NCBI GenBank assembly: GCA_023227685.1
Contig: JALNVG010000180.1
Span: 1 to 5,170, forward strand
DNA: 5,170 nt
Source: Bacteroidaceae bacterium
GTDB lineage: Bacteria; Bacteroidota; Bacteroidia; Bacteroidales; Bacteroidaceae
Direction of reading: 5' to 3'
Under the pieces are notes generated by a model, which saw only the letters and a list, made by a program, of their open reading frames with translations, was not told the DNA's origin and did no database searches. The translations under genes and the position numbers were made by a program. Below are positions 1 through 5,170 of this stretch, in pieces (positions within the stretch are counted from its first letter, which is position 1; each line of letters starts with the position of its first letter).

Positions 1-439
1 TGATTAATCCTTGGTTGAATTCTTTGCTGTTTACGTTGGAAACGGATCCGGTAAGGTCACTTTTTCGTTGTGTTCCATATCCGATAACGACTACATCGTT
101 CAGTAACTGAGATTCGGATTTCATTTGATAATCAATGATATGGTTGGCAGGAATGGCAACTTGTGAGGATTTATATCCGATATAAGAGAAGAGAAGCTCT
201 TTGGTGCTTTTAGGAATGGATAAAGAGAAGTTTCCATTCAAATCGGTTGTTGTTCCTATAGAGGTTCCTTTTACAACTACGGTCACACCAATCATCGGTT
301 GATTTGTTTCGTCGATGACCTTTCCGGTCACTTTTACACTACTTGTTTGGCCCATAGCCGCAACAGTAGTCATTAATAACACCAGACACAATATAATGTA
401 TCTTGACATTTTGGGAAAATAAATAGGATGTTTTTTCAT
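1..439 (-). CDS. SusC-like TonB-dependent outer-membrane receptor, N-terminal part (truncated by window edge)
   Basis: The first 146 codons are visible and the frame is open through the left edge. Residues 1-30 form a signal peptide (basic start, hydrophobic stretch YIILCLVLLMTTVAA) with likely cleavage before Q31; M11 (ATG at 407-409) is an alternative start that keeps the signal. Residues 35-107 are a carboxypeptidase-regulatory-like beta-sandwich (VTGKVIDETNQPMIGVTVVV, then GTTTDLNGNFSLSIP and LLFSYIGYKS), the usual N-terminal domain of SusC proteins. Residues 114-131, NDVVVIGYGTQRKSDLTG, are the TonB-box and start of the plug, very typical of the SusC/RagA family. Known of the family: SusC is a 22-strand barrel of about 1000 residues that pairs with a SusD lipoprotein to import oligosaccharides using TonB energy. 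No STN domain precedes the carboxypeptidase-like domain, which fits control by an HTCS rather than by an anti-sigma/ECF pair. A susD partner is expected beyond the left edge. The transported glycan is unknown. Confidence 0.94.
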   Translation of the reverse strand, partial: MKKHPIYFPKMSRYIILCLVLLMTTVAAMGQTSSVKVTGKVIDETNQPMIGVTVVVKGTSIGTTTDLNGNFSLSIPKSTKELLFSYIGYKSSQVAIPANHIIDYQMKSESQLLNDVVVIGYGTQRKSDLTGSVSNVNSKEFNQGLI

Positions 440-467
440 CGCATCAATTTTATAGTTTAACTGGCGA

Positions 468-475
468 CAAATATA
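468..475 (-). promoter_or_regulatory. Putative -7 box (TATATTTG) of the susC-like gene promoter
   Basis: The minus strand reads TATATTTG, an exact match to the Bacteroides -7 consensus TAnnTTTG. A TTTT at 495-498 lies 19 bp upstream, one base off the -33 element TTTG. A start near 462 would leave about 22 nt of AT-rich leader before the ATG at 439. The weak -33 element is what is expected of a promoter that needs an activator. Confidence 0.55.
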
Positions 476-507
476 AAAGGAAGGATTTTATTAAAAAAGC
501 AGAGAAT

Positions 508-533
508 GGACAATAAGAGATAAAAATAGGACA
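508..533 (-). promoter_or_regulatory. Candidate HTCS (AraC-type) operator: TGTCC direct repeat, 21-bp period
   Basis: On the minus strand TGTCC occurs at 529-533 and again at 508-512, exactly 21 bp apart, or two helical turns. Both are followed by an AT-rich flank. They lie about 46 to 71 bp upstream of the inferred transcription start, next to the -33 position, which is where AraC-family activators usually bind as tandem half-sites. The repeat is short, so chance is possible. Confidence 0.35.
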
Positions 534-561
534 TCTGCGCTCAGCATGCCTACAGCGGTAT

Positions 562-3500
562 TTATTTATCCTCGTCCATATATTGTTTGGGCGTTTTTCC
601 ATATTGTTCATGAAAGCATTTGGAAAAATAGGAATGATTGGAAAAGCCAACCATATACATGACTTCGGCTACGGTGAATTTTTTTTGTTTTAAAAGCATC
701 GATGCTTTTTTCATGCGAATGGATTTGATATAATCTACCGGTGTTTGTCCTGTCAATTGTTTTAGCTTACGATAAAGTTGTTTGTTATTGATGCTCGTGA
801 GCTCACAAAGTGCGTTGACATTAAAATCAAAATCACTTACTTTATCTTCAATAATCTTTGTAACCCTGGCCAATAATTTTTCATCATACGATTCAGCTTT
901 TATCTCATTGACTGTTGTAATAACCTTGATACGTTCTTTTTTCTCCACGCACTTTGACTTTTCTATGAGCTGGTTGACCCGTAATAATAAAACTTGAGTG
1001 TCAAAGGGTTTTGCTATAAAAGCATCGATGTTCAAGCGAATGCTGTCTATTTCAGTCTGCACATCATTCTTGGCTGTCAACATAATGATTGGGATGGTAG
1101 AAGTAGGTATGAGTTTGCGTATCTGTCGGCACATTTCCAATCCGTTCATTTCGGGCATTATCATATCCGTAATGATTAAATCGGGAATGGAGCGATGGCA
1201 GATATCAAATCCCTCTTTGCCGTTATAGGCTACCAGGCAGTGGAATGAATGTTGTTGCAGTATGCTTACGATATAATTTGCGACGTCTCTGTTGTCATCA
1301 ACAATTAATACCACCGGTGAATTGTTGGTGGTTTCTGCTGCTATGGATGTATATGTGAGTTCCTTGTTTATCGGAATAGTGACCACGGCTGTTGTTCCTT
1401 TGTTCTCTATTGAAGAGATAGACATCGTTCCGTTATGCAGTTCGGTATAAGCCTTAACCAGATATAAACCGATACCGGTTCCTTCTTTTTTGCCGTAAGT
1501 TTTGGAAGATTGAAAAAAACGTTGGCTCACATACGGCAAATCTTTTTCGGGAATTCCGATACCTGAGTCAGTGACTTTAATCTCCAATGTATCGTTATTT
1601 CTGATCACCGAGAAATCAATATGTCCATTGTCGGGTGTATATTTGGAAGCATTAGAAAGAAGATTGCCAATGATCGATTCGATTTTCAATACATCCACAT
1701 TAATATATAAGGTATCGCAATTGGATATAAAAGTTGTATGTTGTTGCCTTTTCTTAAATTCACCATCAGCAAAGTTCTTGTATATTTTTCCGGCCAATTC
1801 GATAAAATCAATCTTTGATAGAATTAAACTTGAGCTTATATCATTATTCTCAACCCGATCGAAATTGATTAATTGATGGATCATCGAATTAAGCTTCATT
1901 GCGTTTTGTTGAACGATTTCCAATTGTTTTTTGTAATTGGGGCTTTTAATTTCCGCTAATATCTCGCTAACCGGTGCGATAATCATACTCAACGGTGACT
2001 TGAAATCATGCGAGATATTGGTGAAGAATTCCATCTTTTGTTTGGATCGCTGTATGATTTGCTCTTTCTCCAACCTCTCTATTCTGAGTAATCCGCGGAC
2101 CCGAAAGAAATTGATAATCCAAAAGACCAAAGTCAAGAACAAACAGATATAAATACTCTTTGCCCACCAAGTATAATACCAAGGCGGACGGATAATAAAA
2201 GGTATGGAGAGTATCTCTTGCTGAGGCTGTTTATTCATATCCAAACGACTTACCAACAGTTCATATTGGCCACTCTTCAAGTTATTGAGAGTGATGTGGT
2301 TTGTGTTATCGGCAATTTTATTCCAGCGTTCATCAATTCCTTTTAGCTTGTATATAAATGTGCTTTTCTCTGTTTGGGAATAGGGTAAGTCCGATAGTTC
2401 GAATACGAGGTGATTTTCTTTATATTTAAAAGTTAGCGGACGTGCAAACCGGATGTTCATTCCCTGTTGTGACATCATTCGTTCATTATTTACATAAAGT
2501 GATGAAAGTATGATGTGATGTTGGATATTATCTTCAGTGAATTGTTCGGGTGAAGTTTTTGCAACGCCGTCGGCATACCCCATGTAAAGTATATTGCTTT
2601 GCTCATCATAATAGATACTCGAAAAGACCTTACTTGCACCGATAGATCGCAACACGCATTTTCTCTTTTTGTCAATAATCAGTATACCGTCTGTGGTCGA
2701 CATCCATATTTCATTCTTTATTTCGCACATGCAGAGTATTTCATTATGTGTGAATCGATCATAAGAAATGTGGTGGGGGACATCATCCTTCGGATTAATA
2801 TATATAAGTCCTCCCGGAAGTCCTATCCAAACCAGTCCGTTTTTATCAATGAGCAAATAATTGGGATTTGTTTCGTCTTTTGCGTTACTAATATTAATAG
2901 TCTTGATTTGAAAAGTTTTGGCATTTATCTTTTGGATGCCCTTTCCGTATAAAAGCACCCATACATTGCCCTCCTTATCCGGTGCTATTTGATTAATGAA
3001 AGAACTGGTGAGCCCGTTGCTTTTGTTGAAATCATAGTCGGCCACACAAATGCCCGGAGTATGCAACATCCGTTGTTTGTTTACTACGAAAATACCTCCC
3101 AGACACGTTGCTATCCATAGGCGTTTCTGAGAATCTTCAAACATGTTATAGGCCCAATTGGCATTGAACGTATGTGTGGAATCCGTTAGACTATAACGTA
3201 TGAATTTTTTCTTCTTGGCATCCCATTGTTGTATGCTGCCATCAGTGCAGAGCCACAACTGATGTTCATTGTCTTCATAAATCTGTCGGATACGGTTGTG
3301 CGTTATCGGATATTTGGAATCTCCCATTCTGAACCAGGCAGTAGATGAAGATGCCTTTTCAAGTGATGGGGCAGTTCTGATCAATCCGTTTGTTCCCCCC
3401 AACCATAGGTTATGTTGTGAATCTTTGTAAATGGTATAGAAATGATTGCCATCTCCTTTTTTGGTGAAATAAGAGATTGGAATGTAACGGGCACGCCAAT

Positions 3501-4488
3501 GATGAGAATTTAGCGAGATGCCATAATCCGTGCCAAGCCATATATTATTATCCTTATCTTTGAAAATGCTCCAAATTATATTATTGATTAGCGAATAATC
3601 AGCTCGAGAATCGTGTATGATGTGTATATCATGGTTATCCTTGTTGTTATAGATATACAGTCCGTTGTCGGTGCCTATGAGCAACTGATTGTTGGCATCC
3701 AAAGCCAGAGACTTAATTGAATTATCGTGAAATCGCTTGATTTGTTTGATTTCTCCACTTGTAGGGTTATAACTGTAAAGATTACCTTCTGTTCCGATCC
3801 AGATGCAATGACGGGATTCATCTTCGAGCAAAGAGTTGACAAAAACATTATTCTTTTGAGAATTTCGGGGTAGGGGGATATTTCGAAAGTGTTTTGTTGC
3901 GGGATCATATGAGCAGAAACCATTGTAAGTTCCTATATAATTCTTGCCGTTCTTCGCACAAATAATGGAGTAAATAGTATTGTTTGACAAACCCGGATTA
4001 TCTTTTATCTTATAATTTGTCAGTGTTTTTAAGTCCGATCGGTAACAATATAATCCGTTTAGTGAACCGATCCATAGCCTATTACCCTTTCTCACCATCG
4101 TTCGTATATCGGTAGGGAAGTTTTTGCCTACCAGCTGATAGGTATCGTGCTTATAGTTATATAAGAGTAACCCACGGTCTGCTCCCAAATACATGGAGGT
4201 ACTATCTACAACAATGCCGCAATAGATGCGTGTATTTGATATCGCGCCATATTGAAAATGCGGATAGGCTGAATAGCCGTCATAGCTGTAGAGTCCTTTA
4301 TTGGAGCCGATCCAAATCATATGTTGCGGATCTTGAATAAAACAGCTAACGAAGTTGGCTCCGGATCCCAAAGATATGTTTTCGTAAAATTGATAATTGA
4401 TTTCTTGTGCAAATGAAGTCTGTACCTTGTTATTTAATAAGATAAACAGTATTGTAATGGAGATATAACGAAGGTGTTTTTTGCACAT
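562..4488 (-). CDS. Hybrid two-component system (HTCS) sensor kinase/response regulator, one-protein PUL regulator
   Basis: This 1308-residue protein senses a ligand in the periplasm and regulates transcription directly from the inner membrane. Numbering is from the ATG at 4486-4488. Residues 1-27 are a signal peptide (KKHLR then ISITILFILL; cleavage after SFA). Fourteen Reg_prop-type repeats of the IWIGSNKGLYSYD type lie near 57, 99, 137, 183, 228, 269, 316, 360, 410, 456, 508, 552, 593 and 633, enough for two seven-bladed propellers. A Y_Y_Y domain (about 700-767) leads into one membrane segment (776-796). The kinase has H827 in ISHDFKSPL, the N box NLLSNASKY (N942, N946), the G1 box DSGIGIP (974) and the G2 box GTGIGL (1003). 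The receiver (1059-1175) has D1064/D1065, phosphoacceptor D1108, T1138 and K1160. An AraC-type domain (about 1208-1303) ends in GFSNHSYFSKCFHEQYGKTP. All catalytic residues are present, so it should be active. The frame also allows an upstream ATG (4537-4539; 1325 aa), but this adds 17 residues before the signal peptide and lies upstream of the best -7 box. The stop is 122 bp from susC on the same strand. Substrate unknown. Confidence 0.97.
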   Translation of the reverse strand: MCKKHLRYISITILFILLNNKVQTSFAQEINYQFYENISLGSGANFVSCFIQDPQHMIWIGSNKGLYSYDGYSAYPHFQYGAISNTRIYCGIVVDSTSMYLGADRGLLLYNYKHDTYQLVGKNFPTDIRTMVRKGNRLWIGSLNGLYCYRSDLKTLTNYKIKDNPGLSNNTIYSIICAKNGKNYIGTYNGFCSYDPATKHFRNIPLPRNSQKNNVFVNSLLEDESRHCIWIGTEGNLYSYNPTSGEIKQIKRFHDNSIKSLALDANNQLLIGTDNGLYIYNNKDNHDIHIIHDSRADYSLINNIIWSIFKDKDNNIWLGTDYGISLNSHHWRARYIPISYFTKKGDGNHFYTIYKDSQHNLWLGGTNGLIRTAPSLEKASSSTAWFRMGDSKYPITHNRIRQIYEDNEHQLWLCTDGSIQQWDAKKKKFIRYSLTDSTHTFNANWAYNMFEDSQKRLWIATCLGGIFVVNKQRMLHTPGICVADYDFNKSNGLTSSFINQIAPDKEGNVWVLLYGKGIQKINAKTFQIKTINISNAKDETNPNYLLIDKNGLVWIGLPGGLIYINPKDDVPHHISYDRFTHNEILCMCEIKNEIWMSTTDGILIIDKKRKCVLRSIGASKVFSSIYYDEQSNILYMGYADGVAKTSPEQFTEDNIQHHIILSSLYVNNERMMSQQGMNIRFARPLTFKYKENHLVFELSDLPYSQTEKSTFIYKLKGIDERWNKIADNTNHITLNNLKSGQYELLVSRLDMNKQPQQEILSIPFIIRPPWYYTWWAKSIYICLFLTLVFWIINFFRVRGLLRIERLEKEQIIQRSKQKMEFFTNISHDFKSPLSMIIAPVSEILAEIKSPNYKKQLEIVQQNAMKLNSMIHQLINFDRVENNDISSSLILSKIDFIELAGKIYKNFADGEFKKRQQHTTFISNCDTLYINVDVLKIESIIGNLLSNASKYTPDNGHIDFSVIRNNDTLEIKVTDSGIGIPEKDLPYVSQRFFQSSKTYGKKEGTGIGLYLVKAYTELHNGTMSISSIENKGTTAVVTIPINKELTYTSIAAETTNNSPVVLIVDDNRDVANYIVSILQQHSFHCLVAYNGKEGFDICHRSIPDLIITDMIMPEMNGLEMCRQIRKLIPTSTIPIIMLTAKNDVQTEIDSIRLNIDAFIAKPFDTQVLLLRVNQLIEKSKCVEKKERIKVITTVNEIKAESYDEKLLARVTKIIEDKVSDFDFNVNALCELTSINNKQLYRKLKQLTGQTPVDYIKSIRMKKASMLLKQKKFTVAEVMYMVGFSNHSYFSKCFHEQYGKTPKQYMDEDK

Positions 4489-4510
4489 AACAAAAAAAAT
4501 ATTGATGGGG

Positions 4511-4518
4511 CAAAGATA
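4511..4518 (-). promoter_or_regulatory. Putative -7 box (TATCTTTG) of the HTCS gene promoter
   Basis: The minus strand reads TATCTTTG, an exact TAnnTTTG match. A TATG at 4537-4540 lies 18 bp upstream as a one-mismatch -33 element. Transcription would begin near 4504, leaving about 16 nt before the ATG at 4488. It would exclude the longer start at 4539, so this box decides the start codon choice. No Shine-Dalgarno sequence is present in the leader; it is T-rich (ATTTTTTTTGTT). Confidence 0.5.
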
Positions 4519-4689
4519 ATATTTAGAAATTGGAATCATACTATATCAGTTGAATATTTTTGGGCCCCTTTTATCCATGATATTTTTTTCTTCTCTTTTA
4601 CTGATACTCTTTCTTTATTAAGCCGGTTCTTCTTATAATTAATGTAGTTACATCTCATTATTAATCTATATTTCTTGCTTAATTACTTT

Positions 4690-4773
4690 GGCCCGTGTAC
4701 GGAGTCTATCCGGCCCGCGTACGGAAACCATATAGCCCGTGTATGGAAACTATATAGCCCGCATACACGGGCT
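4690..4773. repeat. GC-rich tandem array of 22-bp repeats, three full units plus an altered fourth
   Basis: Units start at 4690, 4712, 4734 and 4756, a fixed 22-bp period. Each begins (G/A)GCCCG; the first three continue with GTA(C/T)GGA. Units 1 and 2 match at 16 of 22 positions, and units 2 and 3 at 18 of 22, the four differences all being transitions. The first two units contain near-dyad cores CCGTGTACGG (4693-4702) and CCGCGTACGG (4715-4724). Unit 4 keeps AGCCCG and then turns into an inverted copy. The array is markedly richer in G and C than its AT-rich surroundings. It could be a tandem operator, a structured RNA element or a dispersed intergenic repeat of the genome; its function is unknown. 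Confidence 0.85.
4734..4773. repeat. 12-bp perfect inverted repeat closing the tandem array
   Basis: AGCCCGTGTATG at 4734-4745 is the exact reverse complement of CATACACGGGCT at 4762-4773, with a 16-nt loop. A competing smaller hairpin pairs AGCCCG (4756-4761) with CGGGCT (4768-4773) over a 6-nt loop. The right arm can also pair with nine bases of unit 1 (4691-4699). There is no T-run right after it on either strand, so it does not look like an intrinsic terminator. Confidence 0.85.
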
Positions 4774-4868
4774 AGAGTATTTATCTCACAAAAAGGTATA
4801 ATATTAGGTTCAAAAGTAATTAATCAAATAATAAATAAACAGTAAATCTGTTGAATGAATGAGATATA

Positions 4869-4895
4869 AGCTAAAATAATTCAGTTGTCAGCTAA
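4869..4895 (+). promoter_or_regulatory. Candidate operator: AGCTAA direct repeat, 21-bp period, upstream of the MFS promoter
   Basis: AGCTAAAAT at 4869-4877 and AGCTAATAT at 4890-4898 match at 8 of 9 positions and are spaced 21 bp, the same spacing as the repeat upstream of the susC-like gene, though the sequence differs. They lie about 70 to 97 bp upstream of the inferred MFS transcription start. The repeat is AT-rich and short, so a chance match is possible. Confidence 0.3.
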
Positions 4896-4952
4896 TATGT
4901 GACATTTATATAGATTTTAGTTTCATTTGTTGTTCTTGTCTAGTTCGTTACT

Positions 4953-4960
4953 TATCTTTG
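4953..4960 (+). promoter_or_regulatory. Putative -7 box (TATCTTTG) of the MFS gene promoter
   Basis: TATCTTTG matches TAnnTTTG exactly and is the same 8-mer as the HTCS -7 box on the other strand. For the -33 element there is GTTG at 4929-4932 (20-bp spacing, one mismatch) or an exact TTTG at 4926-4929 (23 bp). Transcription would start near 4966 and give a leader of about 89 nt before the ATG at 5055. Confidence 0.55.
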
Positions 4961-4987
4961 TGGCAGGATTTATACCATAAATTTCTA

Positions 4988-5044
4988 ATGATTAAAAACT
5001 TGAATACTAATGGCAACAAAGATATGGAGGTAATCCCTAAATAA
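4988..5044 (+). CDS. Possible 18-residue leader ORF upstream of the MFS gene
   Basis: Within the inferred MFS 5' leader an ATG at 4988 opens an 18-codon frame (MIKNLNTNGNKDMEVIPK) that stops at 5042-5044, ten bases before the MFS ATG. A perfect GGAGGT (5026-5031) lies inside its final codons. It could act in translational coupling or as a leader peptide, or could be a chance frame. It has no run of one amino acid that would suggest classic attenuation, and no recognised domain. Confidence is low. Confidence 0.2.
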   Translation: MIKNLNTNGNKDMEVIPK

Positions 5045-5054
5045 ACTGATTATC

Positions 5055-5170
5055 ATGTCAAATTCAAAAACTAATTATGCAAAGATAGCTCCCGTCATGT
5101 TGGCTTTTTTTTCGATGGGATTTGTTGATTTAGTCGGTATTGCTACCAATTATGTCAAAGCCGATTTCCA
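5055..5170 (+). CDS. MFS family inner-membrane transporter, N-terminal part (truncated by window edge)
   Basis: Thirty-eight codons are visible and the frame runs off the right edge. The protein starts MSNSKTNYAKIAPVMLAFFS and continues MGFVDLVGIATNYVKADF: a short polar cytoplasmic tail, a first hydrophobic helix (about 11-32), then a charged turn. The MGFVD-xVGIxTNYVK pattern with a following DF resembles, from memory, a group of Bacteroides sugar-type MFS transporters often found beside PULs; only the first helix can be seen, so the family call is moderate. The ATG at 5055 is the only ATG in frame after the in-frame stop at 5031-5033. Immediately upstream there is no SD at normal distance; a perfect GGAGGT sits 23 nt away. 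The gene is divergent from the HTCS gene. If it belongs to the PUL it would carry released mono- or disaccharides into the cytoplasm, which is inference from position. Confidence 0.8.
   Translation, partial: MSNSKTNYAKIAPVMLAFFSMGFVDLVGIATNYVKADF

Larger units (their letters stand above)
440..561. other. Intergenic promoter region between HTCS stop and susC-like start
   Basis: This 122-bp gap lies between two genes on the same strand. It holds a -7 promoter box, a poly-T run near the -33 position and a pair of direct repeats, listed separately. I see no convincing hairpin plus T-run terminator after the HTCS stop codon; the only dyad is the short GCATGC at 544-549. HTCS transcription could therefore run on into susC, with the local promoter providing the induced level. 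Confidence 0.6.
4489..5054. other. Divergent intergenic region between HTCS and MFS genes
   Basis: This stretch has no convincing protein gene. From the left it holds the HTCS promoter, a pyrimidine-rich AT stretch (about 4566-4680) in which I see nothing specific, a GC-rich tandem repeat array (4690-4773), an AT-rich stretch with a possible minus-strand TACTTTTG -7 box at 4811-4818 (a weak distal HTCS promoter or an RNA that would read through the array), a small dyad AACAG-TAAAT-CTGTT at 4838-4852, a 21-bp-spaced direct repeat at 4869-4895, a dyad TGTCA/TGACA at 4886-4904, the rightward promoter at 4953-4960 and an 18-codon ORF at 4988-5044. About 570 bp is long for two divergent promoters in this kind of genome. 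Confidence 0.6.

Noticed and set aside
544..549. GCATGC palindrome after the HTCS stop as a terminator stem
   Set aside because: The dyad is only six bases, has no loop and no following T-run, and extension of the stem fails on both sides.
450..650. 66-codon minus-strand ORF covering the HTCS 3' end and the susC promoter
   Set aside because: It is in another frame over the conserved AraC C-terminus and the promoter, with no domain and no start signal.
994..1228. Plus-strand ORFs of 61 and 76 codons antisense to the receiver domain
   Set aside because: They overlap each other and conserved receiver coding sequence, and lack independent support.
1571..1876. 101-codon plus-strand ORF antisense to the kinase domain
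   Set aside because: The opposite strand encodes the conserved N and G1 boxes and the dimerisation region; the antisense product has no motif and is best explained as a shadow frame.
2599..2952. 117-codon plus-strand ORF inside the HTCS gene
   Set aside because: It is antisense to clear Reg_prop coding sequence, has no recognisable domain, and no promoter or start signal supports it.
4690..4773. CRISPR array
   Set aside because: The 22-bp units are contiguous, with no unique spacers between repeats, and no cas genes are present in the window.
4734..4773. Invertible promoter or phase-variation site
   Set aside because: The 12-bp inverted repeats enclose only 16 bp with no promoter box between them and no recombinase gene nearby.
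4734..4773. Intrinsic terminator
   Set aside because: The hairpin lies between divergent genes and is not followed by a T-run on either strand.

Overview
The window looks like the regulatory edge of a polysaccharide utilisation locus (PUL) from a gut-type Bacteroidota genome, most likely Bacteroides or a close relative. The evidence is the AT-rich DNA, a SusC-type TonB-dependent receptor, a very large hybrid two-component system (HTCS) protein, and promoter boxes matching the Bacteroides TAnnTTTG (-7) type. Start codons lack a well-placed Shine-Dalgarno sequence, as is usual in this phylum.

Layout from left to right: (1) 1-439, minus strand, the N-terminal 146 codons of a SusC-like outer-membrane receptor whose remainder lies beyond the left edge. 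(2) 440-561, a short promoter region for that receptor with a good -7 box and a pair of TGTCC direct repeats 21 bp apart. (3) 562-4488, minus strand, one HTCS gene that fuses periplasmic sensor, histidine kinase, receiver and AraC-type DNA-binding domain. (4) 4489-5054, a divergent intergenic region of about 570 bp carrying the HTCS promoter, an unusual GC-rich array of 22-bp tandem repeats ending in an inverted copy, a second 21-bp-spaced direct repeat, a clear rightward promoter and a possible 18-codon leader ORF. (5) 5055-5170, plus strand, the first 38 codons of an inner-membrane MFS transporter, cut by the right edge.

The parts fit a standard PUL control circuit. Glycan fragments in the periplasm would be sensed by the two-propeller domain of the HTCS. 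Phosphotransfer from H827 to D1108 (numbering from the 4488 start) would then activate its AraC domain, which would switch on the adjacent susC promoter and perhaps the divergent MFS gene. The MFS protein probably carries released sugar across the inner membrane. The substrate cannot be deduced from this window. The genes are of known types. The least explained part is the non-coding stretch between the HTCS and MFS genes, especially the repeat array at 4690-4773.
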